In this document: piece by piece, positions 52,694-61,349 of the stretch
How positions within the stretch are numbered: the first letter of the stretch is position 1
Layout: the number at the start of each line of letters is the position of its first letter
The notes under the pieces: generated by a model
The model's input: only the letters and a program-made list of their open reading frames with translations
Databases searched by the model: none
Told to the model about the DNA's origin: nothing
Assembly: GCF_014200455.1 (NCBI RefSeq)
Contig: NZ_JACHBW010000004.1
Location: 357,486 to 421,485 of the forward strand
Direction: 5' to 3'
Length of the DNA: 64,000 nt
DNA from: Paraburkholderia bannensis
GTDB lineage: Bacteria; Pseudomonadota; Gammaproteobacteria; Burkholderiales; Burkholderiaceae
Program-made: the position numbers and the translations under genes

Positions 52694-53725
52694 ATGATCC
52701 AACCAGCCACGTACCGTGCGGCCGTCGCAGTGGGCTCGGGGAAACTCGAATTTGTAGATCGTCCCGTTCCAGAACCCCGAAACGGACAAGTCCGAATTCG
52801 TGTCGAGGCCTGCGGGGTATGCCACTCCGACAGCGCCACCATTGAGCCTGAACGAGCCGCAAGCGCCAGCGCACTGGTGCCCGGCCATGAAGTTGTAGGA
52901 CGCATCGAAGCACTCGGCGAAGGTGTTGAGGGTTGGTCACTCGGCCAACGAGTCGGAGTGGGCTTCCTTGCTGGCGAAGACCGGACGTGTCCATCGTGCC
53001 GACAAGGCGACATCGTAAACTGCGAGAAGCCGGTCATCACCGGTATGACCGTCGACGGCGGCTACGCTGAAATCATGATCGCCGAGGCGCGCGGACTCGT
53101 TCGCGTGCCTGACGACCTCGAGGCCGCAGAAGCCGCGCCGCTGCTCTGCGCAGGTCTGACCACCTTCAACGCGCTTCGAAACGCTGGGGCGCGGGCGGGA
53201 GACGTCGTTGCTGTCCATGGCCTTGGTGGCCTCGGTCACCTTGCGGTTCAGTTTGCCAACACTATGGGCTTTTATACCGTCGCGATTGCGCGTGGTGCAG
53301 ACAAGGAACCGCTGGCGCGCGACCTTGGCGCACATCGGTACATCGACGCCAAGGCCGAAAACGTCGCTGAGGTTCTGCGTAGCCTCGGCGGCGCAAAGGT
53401 CATCCTCGCTACCGCACCGACCGGTCCTGGCATGTCGGAGATGGTGCCTGGGCTTTCCCCTCGCGGGAAGCTCGTCGTCGTTGCGATCTCCAGCGAACCC
53501 ATCACGGTGAACGCAATAGATCTCGTGTTCGGTGGCCGCTCGGTAGTTGGCGCACTGACCGGCACCGTCGCAGACAACGAGCAGACGCTAGCTTTCGCGC
53601 AACAGCGGAACATCCGTCCGAAGATCGAGACATTTCCGCTGGACCAGGCGCAATCAGCCTATGACCGCATGATGCGCGGCGACGTTCGCTTCCGCGCGGT
53701 CCTTGTAATGAAACCAGCACACTGA
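52694..53725 (+). CDS. Zinc-dependent alcohol dehydrogenase (MDR)
   Basis: A 343-residue medium-chain dehydrogenase. Catalytic zinc ligands are Cys in CGVCHSD and His-Glu in GHEVVG; the structural zinc loop CPSCRQGDIVNC keeps three of four cysteines, with the first replaced. The NAD(P) motif is GLGGLGHLAVQFA, and AHRYIDAK follows. It should oxidise an alcohol or reduce an aldehyde or ketone. Start: I prefer ATG 52694 (MIQPATYRAAVAVG); a GTG at 52682 overlaps the previous stop. It lies between the two 239-residue paralogues. Confidence 0.88.
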   Translation: MIQPATYRAAVAVGSGKLEFVDRPVPEPRNGQVRIRVEACGVCHSDSATIEPERAASASALVPGHEVVGRIEALGEGVEGWSLGQRVGVGFLAGEDRTCPSCRQGDIVNCEKPVITGMTVDGGYAEIMIAEARGLVRVPDDLEAAEAAPLLCAGLTTFNALRNAGARAGDVVAVHGLGGLGHLAVQFANTMGFYTVAIARGADKEPLARDLGAHRYIDAKAENVAEVLRSLGGAKVILATAPTGPGMSEMVPGLSPRGKLVVVAISSEPITVNAIDLVFGGRSVVGALTGTVADNEQTLAFAQQRNIRPKIETFPLDQAQSAYDRMMRGDVRFRAVLVMKPAH

Positions 53726-53735
53726 GGAACCTCGC

Positions 53736-54455
53736 ATGAATTCTCTCGCGCAAGCAATCATCGATGCCCATGGCGGACTCACGCAATGGCGCAAATTCAC
53801 GAAAATTCGTGCCGACCTCACGCAAGGCGGTGCGTTGTGGGCACTGAAAGGTAAAAGTGGAATTCTCGATCAGACGACAGTCACCGTCGCGACCGATCGC
53901 CAATGGGCATCGCACTCGCCCTTCGGCACGCTTGCGGCCCGCACGGAATTCACAGGCGACACGATTTCGCTGCTCGACGATTCGCAGAACATCGTCGAAA
54001 CAACTGACGAGCCGCGCTCGTCCTTTGCTGGCCACGCGCTCGAAACACCCTGGACCCCACTGCAACTCGCATTTTTTGCCGGATGCGCAATGTGGACGTA
54101 TCTGAACACGCCGTTCGTCCTCGCATGGCCAGGCGTCGAATGTGAAGACGCGGGCGAGTGGAAGGAGCAGGATGAAGTCTGGCGCAAGGTGGTCGTGCGC
54201 TACCCCGATTCGCTCGAGGTATTCAGTAAAGTTCAGGCGATCTATGTCGACGCTGATCACGTTGTCCGACGCCTCGACTATGACGTGGAAATTGCAGGGA
54301 ACACTCCCGGCGCGCACTACGTAAGCGACTACACCACGATTTCTGGAATCCGCATCCCGACCAAGCGGCGCATCTTCCCTCGGCTGCCGGACGGCTCCTC
54401 GCTCCCGGAGCCACTGGTTGTATCGATCGACCTGAGCAATATCAGCCTCACCTAA
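53736..54455 (+). CDS. 239-residue protein of unknown function, paralogue 2
   Basis: A 239-residue paralogue of the protein at 51966. Shared blocks in the same order are HGGLTQWRKF, GGALWALK, ETPWTPLQLAFFAGCAMWTYL, YVDADHVVRRLDYDVE and RIPTKRRIFPR. The paralogues differ at many positions, so the duplication is old or rapidly diverging. It starts 10 bases after the ADH gene, and the hydrolase at 54496 follows within 40 bases. The pairing with hydrolase paralogues (51001, 54496) suggests that a hydrolase plus 239-residue unit was duplicated around the dehydrogenase. Confidence 0.8.
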   Translation: MNSLAQAIIDAHGGLTQWRKFTKIRADLTQGGALWALKGKSGILDQTTVTVATDRQWASHSPFGTLAARTEFTGDTISLLDDSQNIVETTDEPRSSFAGHALETPWTPLQLAFFAGCAMWTYLNTPFVLAWPGVECEDAGEWKEQDEVWRKVVVRYPDSLEVFSKVQAIYVDADHVVRRLDYDVEIAGNTPGAHYVSDYTTISGIRIPTKRRIFPRLPDGSSLPEPLVVSIDLSNISLT

Positions 54456-54495
54456 AAACTTGACGGGGCGCGGCCTGCGCCCCGGAGGAATGCCC

Positions 54496-55350
54496 GTGAA
54501 TACCAATCGCTCATCCGGCGTCGAAACTCAATTCGTCGAAGTGTCTGGTGTCCGTTACGCCATGCGCCGTTTCGGCAACAGCAACGGCGGCCTGCCGCTG
54601 CTCTGTCTGCAACACTTCACCGGCACGCTTGACAACTGGGATCCAGAAATCGTCGACGCGCTTGCCGAAGATCGAGAAATCATCCTCTTCGAAAACGCTG
54701 GGGTTGGCCGTTCTACTGGAACGGTTCCAGGAACGATTGCCGAAATGGCCGCGCACGCAATGAAGTTCATTGATGCGATCGGGGTGCCCAAGCTTCACAT
54801 CCTCGGCTTTTCATTAGGTGGTTTCCTGGCTCAGGAGATTGCAATCGAGATGCCGGACCGCGTATCACGCATCATTCTGTCTGGTACCGCACCCGAAGGC
54901 GGTGAGGGAGCGGGCATGGATCGGCCCGAACTCGTCGCGATCTACACCGATAGCAACATGCCGATGAGTGAGAAACTCAAGCGTCTGTTTTTCCCCTCTA
55001 CTGCAGACGGTGAGGCAGCGGCGTCCGCCTTTGTCAGTCGCCTTGACACCCGCAGCGCAGAGCGCGACCTACCGGCAGGCCCAGAAGTAGCCGGAACACA
55101 ACTACAGGCCATGATCGCGTGGGCAAACTGGAAGGGCGATGTCAGTGGGAAGCTGGCGAAGATCGGCCATCCCGTACTTGTCACCAATGGCGACAACGAC
55201 ATCATGATCCCAACGCACAACAGCTTTACTCTCGGAAAGAATCTGCCGAACGCGACGCTTATTGTGTATCCAAACTCGGGCCATGGCGCCTTGTTCCAAT
55301 ACGCATCGGCCTATACCGCGCACGTACGTGAATTCCTGCGTGGCGAGTAA
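54496..55350 (+). CDS. Alpha/beta hydrolase, paralogue 2 of the operon
   Basis: A 284-residue alpha/beta hydrolase with nucleophile elbow GFSLGGF, acid in GDNDIMIP and histidine in NSGHGALFQ. The oxyanion strand reads HFTGTLDNWDP. Sequence blocks and the length of 284 residues match the hydrolase at 51001. A GTG at 54496 is the preferred start: GGAGG at 54484-54488 is seven bases upstream, while the ATG at 54490 would sit too close to it, and the length agreement supports this. It is followed by an MDR gene within 38 bases. Reaction unknown. Confidence 0.88.
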   Translation: MNTNRSSGVETQFVEVSGVRYAMRRFGNSNGGLPLLCLQHFTGTLDNWDPEIVDALAEDREIILFENAGVGRSTGTVPGTIAEMAAHAMKFIDAIGVPKLHILGFSLGGFLAQEIAIEMPDRVSRIILSGTAPEGGEGAGMDRPELVAIYTDSNMPMSEKLKRLFFPSTADGEAAASAFVSRLDTRSAERDLPAGPEVAGTQLQAMIAWANWKGDVSGKLAKIGHPVLVTNGDNDIMIPTHNSFTLGKNLPNATLIVYPNSGHGALFQYASAYTAHVREFLRGE

Positions 55351-55388
55351 AGCTTGCTAGTCCCACCTCAATCATCAAGGAATGCTAT

Positions 55389-56396
55389 ATGAAAGCCGTC
55401 GTCTACGCGCAGGCAGGCCTGCCTATCGATGATCCGCAGGCGCTGTACGAAGTGGATTTGCCAAAGCCCGAACCGGGTCCCCGCGACCTTCTCGTAAAAA
55501 TCGAAGCGATCTCCGTAAACCCGGTAGACAGCAAACTGCGCCAAGGCATGCAGCCGCCTGGCGCGCGTATTCTCGGATGGGACGCAGCAGGAACCGTGGA
55601 GTCCGTTGGAGCGGAGGTTAAGGGATTCAAGCCTGGCGATGCGGTCTGGTATGCCGGCGATATCACTCGCCCGGGAAGCTATGCAGAATTTGGGCTCGTG
55701 GATGAACGCATCGCTGGGCATCGCCCCACCAGCATTTCTGCTGCGCAAGCCGCCGCGTTGCCCCTGACAGCCATTACGGCATGGGAATTGTTGTTCGAGC
55801 GCCTCAAGGTTGCGGAGCAAGGCGGACAAGGTGAAAGCCTGCTCGTCATCGGCGCAGGCGGCGGCGTGGGTTCGATCCTCGTACAGCTGGCGAGCAAGTT
55901 GACCGGACTCACTGTGATTGGTACCGCATCGAGAGCAGCCTCCCAGTCCTGGGTACGTGAACTCGGAGCCAATCATGTCATCGATCACACGAAGCCACTG
56001 CGTGCGCAGCTGGAAGAGTTCGGGATCAAGCAAGTCGATCACGTCATCAGCCTGACGCATACGGACTCGTACTACGAGCAGATTGTGGATTTGCTCAAGC
56101 CGCAAGGCCAACTCGCGCTGATCGATGATCCCTCTACGCTTGATGCGATGCCGCTCAAGCGCAAGTCGATCTCGCTTCACTGGGAGTTCATGTTCACCCG
56201 GTCTATGTACCGGACTGCTGACATGAGCAAGCAGCATCTCCTGCTTGATCGTGTTGCCGCTCTCATCGACGAGGGAACGCTTAAGTCGACGGTAGGAGAA
56301 CACATCGGAATCATCAACGCGACCAATCTGCGAAAGGCACACGCGCAGATCGAGAGCAACAAGGCCGTCGGCAAGATCGTTCTGGAAGGCTTTTGA
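55389..56396 (+). CDS. Zinc-less MDR oxidoreductase (quinone reductase/enoyl reductase type)
   Basis: A 335-residue medium-chain dehydrogenase/reductase. The start MKAVVYAQAGLP, VNPVDSKLRQGMQPPG, GWDAAGTVESVGAEVKGF and GGGVGSILVQLASKLTG are marks of the zinc-type 1 alcohol-dehydrogenase-like or ZADH branch without the zinc-site cysteines. Members reduce quinones, enones or aldehydes with NAD(P)H. It is the last gene of the rightward operon; a hairpin at 56472-56516 follows. Conversion of an electrophilic carbonyl is a plausible role, by inference. Confidence 0.87.
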   Translation: MKAVVYAQAGLPIDDPQALYEVDLPKPEPGPRDLLVKIEAISVNPVDSKLRQGMQPPGARILGWDAAGTVESVGAEVKGFKPGDAVWYAGDITRPGSYAEFGLVDERIAGHRPTSISAAQAAALPLTAITAWELLFERLKVAEQGGQGESLLVIGAGGGVGSILVQLASKLTGLTVIGTASRAASQSWVRELGANHVIDHTKPLRAQLEEFGIKQVDHVISLTHTDSYYEQIVDLLKPQGQLALIDDPSTLDAMPLKRKSISLHWEFMFTRSMYRTADMSKQHLLLDRVAALIDEGTLKSTVGEHIGIINATNLRKAHAQIESNKAVGKIVLEGF

Positions 56397-56471
56397 CGGA
56401 ACGGGAGTAAATTCCTTCGTCCATTCCGGACCCGATCACGTCGCTGTCTCTCACTAGTTCTGCATACGGAT

Positions 56472-56516
56472 CGCGGCTCGCGAGTGGCGCCTAACCATCA
56501 CCACACGCGAGCCGCG
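56472..56516 (+). terminator. Terminator-like hairpin after the operon
   Basis: CGCGGCTCGCG (56472-56482) pairs with CGCGAGCCGCG (56506-56516) around a 23-base loop, with further pairing of GTGG and CCAC inside. A short T-run follows (GGTTTCC). It lies between the MDR gene and the fusion gene at 56566. Confidence 0.65.
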
Positions 56517-56565
56517 GTTTCCGTGTCGACTAACCAACGATTTCATCTACGAATCAGGATTATCA

Positions 56566-58257
56566 ATGCAACCTCCGAGCGATGCCGATGATCGTTCCGG
56601 CGAACTGCCCGCTCCAGCGACACAACGCTCCGTCAGTTCGTCACGTCGAGAGCAGATGTATCCGAAGCTCTCCGACGACGAAGTTTCCCGCATCGCGCGG
56701 TTTGGAGAAGTCCGGGTATGGCCGGACGGTTCGCTCTTGTTCAAGATTGGCGATCCGGGATTCGGGATGTACGTCGTACTCGCTGGCGAGATTCGCGTGA
56801 CGCGCCGGGATGCTTTCGATCGCGCGATTGTCATCAACGAACAGGGGCCTGGCAATTTCGTCGGTGAAGCCGGACAGCTTTCCGGGAGCCGATGTCTCGT
56901 GGATGGTCACGCAATTGGCGAGGTCCGCGCCATACATCTGCAGCCTGCGCAGCTACGCTCGCTACTCATTGCTGAGGCAGAACTCGGCGAGCGTATCATG
57001 CGAGCCCTGATCCTCAGACGCGTAGGCCTCATCGAAAGTGGCAGTGGAATCGTTCTCGTAACTGATGAGCCGACGCAGAAACTAAATGCGCTGCAAGGCT
57101 TTCTCTCTCGCAACAATATTCCCCATACGGTAGTCAATGCCGACGTGGATGGGGAGGTATCGCAGTTCCTTCAGAAGTGGTCTCATCATCGCGCCGAATA
57201 CCCGATCGTTCTTAGTCCAGATGGCGTCATTCTCCACGCTCCCACGGAAGCACAACTTGCGGAAGCCCTGGGGTGGCTGCCCGAGTTCGGAACGGACGAA
57301 GTTTTTGACGTCGCTATAGTCGGCGCCGGGCCCGCTGGTCTGGCAACCGCCGTTTATGCCGCCTCCGAAGGACTTCGCGTAGTCGTGCTTGATCCGCAAG
57401 CTCCGGGCGGACAGGCCGGCGCAAGCGCGCGCATAGAAAACTTCTTCGGATTTCCGACAGGCATTTCGGGGCACGCACTCACGGCACGAGCTTTCGTTCA
57501 GGCGCAAAAATTTGGTGCGCGCTTCGCGATCCCTTTAGCGGTTACATCTCTCGACTGCGCTTCATCGCCGTTTCATTTGCAACTCGCAAACAAGACGGCC
57601 GTCAGAGCGCGCAGCGTGGTCATCGCATCTGGCGCTGCATACCGCAGACCGGATATCGACGGGCTCGCACGCTTTGAAGGTCGAGGCGCATATTATTGGG
57701 CGTCTCCAGTTGAGGCTAAGATATGTACTGGACAGGACGTCATCCTCGTCGGTGGAGGTAATTCGGCCGGTCAAGCGGCTGTCTATCTTGCCTCACATGC
57801 GCGGCGCGTTGTTATGCTTGTTCGCGGGCCCAACCTGAACGCCAGCATGTCGCAGTATCTGATTGAACGCATTGCTACGCTCAAGAACATTGAGGTTCAT
57901 TACAACGCGACCATCACCGCCCTTCACGGGTCCGCAAATCTCGAAACTGTTGAAATTCTCGAGAAATCCGGTCGGACGACACGTGAGATAGGACATGTAT
58001 TCCTTTTCATCGGCGCCCAACCAAACACCGCATGGCTTACTGGATGCGGCGTAGCGGTCGACCCGGGCGGTTTCGTTTTGACCGGGACAGCGGCCTCCGC
58101 CGGTTCCTCTGAGCACGAAACCAGCGTCGCAGGCATATTTTGCGCAGGCGACGTGCGTCGTGGCTCCGCGAAACGCGTAGCAGCGGCCGTTGGCGATGGA
58201 GCCTCAGTAGTTGCGCAAATTCACCAATATCTCGAACGTCAGATCCCATCTCTCTGA
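56566..58257 (+). CDS. Cyclic-nucleotide-domain / thioredoxin-reductase-like fusion without CxxC
   Basis: A 563-residue fusion. Residues about 30-150 are a cNMP-binding domain (YVVLAGEIRVTRRD and PGNFVGEAGQLSG). Residues about 155-235 form a thioredoxin-like module (IVLVTDEPTQKLNALQGFL, YPIVLSPDGVILHAP). From about 248 a TrxR-type flavoprotein follows: DVAIVGAGPAGLATAVYAA, VVLDPQAPGGQAGASARIENFFGFP in outline, the NAD motif ILVGGGNSAGQAAVYLA, and FCAGDVRRGS. At the position where TrxR has CxxC the sequence reads YYWASPVEAKIC, so the redox disulfide is absent. It may be a sensor-coupled NAD(P)H oxidoreductase. Such architecture is known from several proteobacteria but without a settled role. 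Confidence 0.85.
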   Translation: MQPPSDADDRSGELPAPATQRSVSSSRREQMYPKLSDDEVSRIARFGEVRVWPDGSLLFKIGDPGFGMYVVLAGEIRVTRRDAFDRAIVINEQGPGNFVGEAGQLSGSRCLVDGHAIGEVRAIHLQPAQLRSLLIAEAELGERIMRALILRRVGLIESGSGIVLVTDEPTQKLNALQGFLSRNNIPHTVVNADVDGEVSQFLQKWSHHRAEYPIVLSPDGVILHAPTEAQLAEALGWLPEFGTDEVFDVAIVGAGPAGLATAVYAASEGLRVVVLDPQAPGGQAGASARIENFFGFPTGISGHALTARAFVQAQKFGARFAIPLAVTSLDCASSPFHLQLANKTAVRARSVVIASGAAYRRPDIDGLARFEGRGAYYWASPVEAKICTGQDVILVGGGNSAGQAAVYLASHARRVVMLVRGPNLNASMSQYLIERIATLKNIEVHYNATITALHGSANLETVEILEKSGRTTREIGHVFLFIGAQPNTAWLTGCGVAVDPGGFVLTGTAASAGSSEHETSVAGIFCAGDVRRGSAKRVAAAVGDGASVVAQIHQYLERQIPSL

Positions 58258-58353
58258 CAATCAGACTGCCGCTAACTGCAGCGTCGAAACGTCGATCATT
58301 TGCAGCCGACCTTCGACCAACTGGCTTCGCGAGGGCTACGGAGCCGTTGAACG

Positions 58354-58386
58354 GCCCGATAAGGCAAACCTTCTGCCTTATCGGGC
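58354..58386. terminator. Hairpin between convergent genes
   Basis: GCCCGATAAGGCA (58354-58366) pairs perfectly with TGCCTTATCGGGC (58374-58386) around a 7-base loop. It lies between the rightward fusion gene (ends 58257) and the leftward Yellow-like gene (ends 58489). It has no T-run. Confidence 0.75.
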
Positions 58387-58488
58387 TCGTGACGTGGTCA
58401 CTCCACGATCCTTCAGCAGAGAGGGCGCGCCAATCGTGCCGTCGCGAACAGTCTCCGGTACGGGAACCACGCAGCGCTCCCCTCGACT

Positions 58489-59622
58489 TCAGGCATGAGG
58501 TAGACGAAGGCGATAGAGCTCGATGGGCATCTTCATTGTGGACGTTCCGTGGTTAAACGCCGGTGCGCCATCGATTTGCGGTACAGGGAGGAATATGTTG
58601 CCCTGTCCATCGATAAAAGGCGCGTCGACCCAGCGCAACCGGCTATCCCGAATCACCGTTGAAATAGATCCGTCCGGTGCTCGGCGCATCAATGAATTAT
58701 CGGCGAGCGGAGTGTAATAGAGACTACCGTCTGCGTCCATTGCAGTGCCCCCGACCGGTGGCATATCGGCAAACCATGGCGTCACGTGCTCCGCAAGTGT
58801 CCGTTCACCGAGCGATTCGTCATCGAGATATCTCGTCTCTATCTGGGACATCGGCCCCGAAAGTGGCCCAAAGTACAGCACTCTGCCGTCGGGACTCAGT
58901 TCTAGCGGATCAGCGTTGACCTTCAGTGGCTTCCCATCTGCGCCCGCAAGTACCTTGCCATTAACAACGATCTTGTCATCCGGTCTTGCGTGGGTGAACA
59001 CCGCGTTGTCGAAATGCCGGCGTACCGAGCCGTCTTCGAGGTTCAGCACAAGCAACGCCCCCTCACCGGCATCCGTGAGATAGGCATGCGTCCCGTTGAT
59101 ACGGACATCGTCAACGTAGGTGTGAGTGCGGAGCGCACCCTCAGGCAGTATGTAGACTCGTTTGATCGCGTCGGTACGTGGATCGATTCGTACGATCTTG
59201 GCTCCGTTCTCGATCGGACTGCCGCCGAAATCCGGCGAACCGGTATCAACGATCCACAAATCTCCATTGGCGTCTGCGTGGATCGCATTAACGCTGACGA
59301 AACATCTGGATGCATCCGAGCCCGGTTTCCAGTCGTTCCACGATGCATCCGGAAACGGCGTCAACTCGCCGCGCTCCCCTGCAATAGCAACCGCGGGCCC
59401 CACACTCCCCGTCCAGCGGGGTGAACTCACGATGACCCGATTTCGTGAGTCGACAACCACTGCATTCCACGGCATTTTCTCGCTTGACCGAATACTGACA
59501 AGCTGCGCCACCGAAGCTTTATTGTGGGCCCCCGTCGAACCATCATCCGCAATTGCTACCTGTGTCGCGAAACCGGCCATCGCCGCCACGATCGCGAGCA
59601 CCGGTCGTTTTCTTTGCCACAT
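58489..59622 (-). CDS. Secreted Yellow/major-royal-jelly-like protein
   Basis: A 377-residue protein with a signal peptide (MWQRKRPVLAIVAAMAGFATQ, cut near residue 26). The mature part is a six-bladed beta-propeller of the Yellow/MRJP family: DLWIVDTGSPDFGG, THTYVDDVRINGTHAYLTDAGEG in outline, then LSPDGRVLYFGPLSG, GTAMDADGSLYYTPLADNSL and RWVDAPFIDGQGNIFLPVPQ. Bacterial members are rare compared with insect ones; some may bind or convert catechols or related molecules. The start at 59622 has AAAGGAGAGG upstream, which decides it over the ATG at 59676. Convergent with the fusion gene; about 280 bases separate it from the leftward flavoprotein gene. Confidence 0.8.
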   Translation of the reverse strand: MWQRKRPVLAIVAAMAGFATQVAIADDGSTGAHNKASVAQLVSIRSSEKMPWNAVVVDSRNRVIVSSPRWTGSVGPAVAIAGERGELTPFPDASWNDWKPGSDASRCFVSVNAIHADANGDLWIVDTGSPDFGGSPIENGAKIVRIDPRTDAIKRVYILPEGALRTHTYVDDVRINGTHAYLTDAGEGALLVLNLEDGSVRRHFDNAVFTHARPDDKIVVNGKVLAGADGKPLKVNADPLELSPDGRVLYFGPLSGPMSQIETRYLDDESLGERTLAEHVTPWFADMPPVGGTAMDADGSLYYTPLADNSLMRRAPDGSISTVIRDSRLRWVDAPFIDGQGNIFLPVPQIDGAPAFNHGTSTMKMPIELYRLRLPHA

Positions 59623-59905
59623 TTTCCTCTCCTTTTCCAGGCTCAATAGGCTGCACGCGCTAACAATCCAGCACACCTATTGAAGAATTCTGCTGCACCA
59701 AGTGATCTGCGAAAAAGTGTCCACGACAATATTCAGAATCAAAGAAACTTTGAAAATCCCTCGATATCAACGTACGCCTGAGAACGCTCGATAGCGCTGT
59801 GTTTGGGAGGAAGACGCACGACAACAGCCTCAACGCAACCGGGGCTGAGATGCACATGTCGATAGATCGTGCACGTCAGCCCCGGGGATGCCCGCTCCAG
59901 CGAAC

Positions 59906-61270
59906 TCAGTCAAGCGTGGCGAAGAGTAGATTCAGCCCTTCCGCAAGCAGAGGGTGAGCGATAATAGCGTCACGTACTGCGGTGTACGGCAGCTCTCCGA
60001 GCATGGCCATCTGGACCACCGACGTGACTTCACCCGCCCCGGAGCCAACCATCGTAAAGCCAAGGATGCGGCCGGAATCGGGAGCCACGAGCGCCTTCAT
60101 GAATCCACGCGTCGTGCCATTGGTGCGGGCGCGGGGAACCGCCATCATCGGCAAACGCGCCACCCGCACAGTGATTCCGAGCGCTTTGGCGTCCGATTCG
60201 TTGATGCCCACGCGCCCTAGTTCCGGCTCCGTGAAAAGAGCGTAAGGCACGATGCGCGACGCCGTGCTAGAGGAGCGCCCTTCGATACGGGCCTTGAGCA
60301 CGCGATAGTCATCAAATGAAGCGTGCGTGAACATGGGCGATCCAGCTACCTCGCCAATAGCCCACGTATTCGCTGCGGTCGTCGCAAGCGTATCGTCGAC
60401 CTTGATGTAGCCACGCTCGTCCAGATCTACTCCAGCGAGATCCAGCCCAAGCTCGTTGGTCACCGGTTGCCGACCGGCTGCGACGAGGAGATGGGTGCCC
60501 TCGATCGAACTGCCATCATCGAGTTCAACAGTGACCTTCTTGCCGGAATCTCCATCGACGCGGGTGACTGTCGTGGCCAGCGACAGGCGGATACCCGCTT
60601 CTTCGAAGGCGCTCTGAATCTCAAGACTGACGTCCTCATCCTCCCTCATGGCGACGCGCGGCATATTGTGGACCAGCGTAACCTGACTGCCGAGACGGCG
60701 AAATGCCTGAGCCAGTTCCAGCCCGATATAGCCGCCCCCGAGCACGATGAGATGCTCCGGCAGAATTTCCAGGTTCAGTGCCTCGATATGGGTCATTGGC
60801 CGGGAGTCGCGCAAACCTGGAATGTCCGGAATCACCGCGACGGTTCCCGTGTTGATATATACCTCGTCGCCAGAGAACAGTTGTTCGCTACCGTTATCGA
60901 GGCGAACGAGAATTCGTCGCGGTGCGACGAACCGCCCTGTTCCCAGCACAAACTCGAGCCCGGACTGCTCAAACGCGCGACGATTGATGCCAATCATGCC
61001 GTCGACAACAGCGCGGACGTTCGTATGCACTCGCGTCATGTCCGCATGCAGGTCAGGCTCGCCTGACGTTGAGCGCCAGACCTGCATGTTTCGTGCGTTC
61101 TGGATCAGCGTCTTACTGGGAATACACGCGACGTTGATGCATGACCCTCCGATCATGCCCCGCTCGATGAGCGCGACGCGCTTGCCTTTACGAGCCAGAT
61201 CCATCGCCAGCGACTTGCCACCCTTGCCACCGCCGAGAAATAAGTAGTCGAAATGTTTGATATCAGGCAT
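59906..61270 (-). CDS. Mercuric-reductase-like pyridine nucleotide-disulfide oxidoreductase
   Basis: A 454-residue class I flavoprotein disulfide reductase. FAD motif GGGKGGKSLAMDLA, the redox site GGSCINVACIPSKTL (CxxxxC), the NAD motif VLGGGYIGLELAQAF, the second FAD motif TTAANTWAIGEVAG and the dimer-interface His in IIAHPLLAEGLN are visible. It lacks the N-terminal NmerA domain and the C-terminal vicinal cysteines of true MerA, so mercury is an unlikely substrate. Relatives form a group sometimes annotated as FAD-containing reductases linked to hypothiocyanite or electrophile stress. It lies 79 bases from the catalase gene on the same strand, so both may share a transcript. Confidence 0.88.
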   Translation of the reverse strand: MPDIKHFDYLFLGGGKGGKSLAMDLARKGKRVALIERGMIGGSCINVACIPSKTLIQNARNMQVWRSTSGEPDLHADMTRVHTNVRAVVDGMIGINRRAFEQSGLEFVLGTGRFVAPRRILVRLDNGSEQLFSGDEVYINTGTVAVIPDIPGLRDSRPMTHIEALNLEILPEHLIVLGGGYIGLELAQAFRRLGSQVTLVHNMPRVAMREDEDVSLEIQSAFEEAGIRLSLATTVTRVDGDSGKKVTVELDDGSSIEGTHLLVAAGRQPVTNELGLDLAGVDLDERGYIKVDDTLATTAANTWAIGEVAGSPMFTHASFDDYRVLKARIEGRSSSTASRIVPYALFTEPELGRVGINESDAKALGITVRVARLPMMAVPRARTNGTTRGFMKALVAPDSGRILGFTMVGSGAGEVTSVVQMAMLGELPYTAVRDAIIAHPLLAEGLNLLFATLD

Positions 61271-61349
61271 GTACAGCTCCTCAATGAAGAGCGCGAGCTC
61301 CGTACCGTTGACAGGACGCTCGCGCTATCTACCTCGAATGGACCGGGTG

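Noticed and set aside
59906..61270. True mercuric reductase (MerA)
   Set aside because: The NmerA domain and the C-terminal vicinal cysteines are missing and no other mer gene is nearby.
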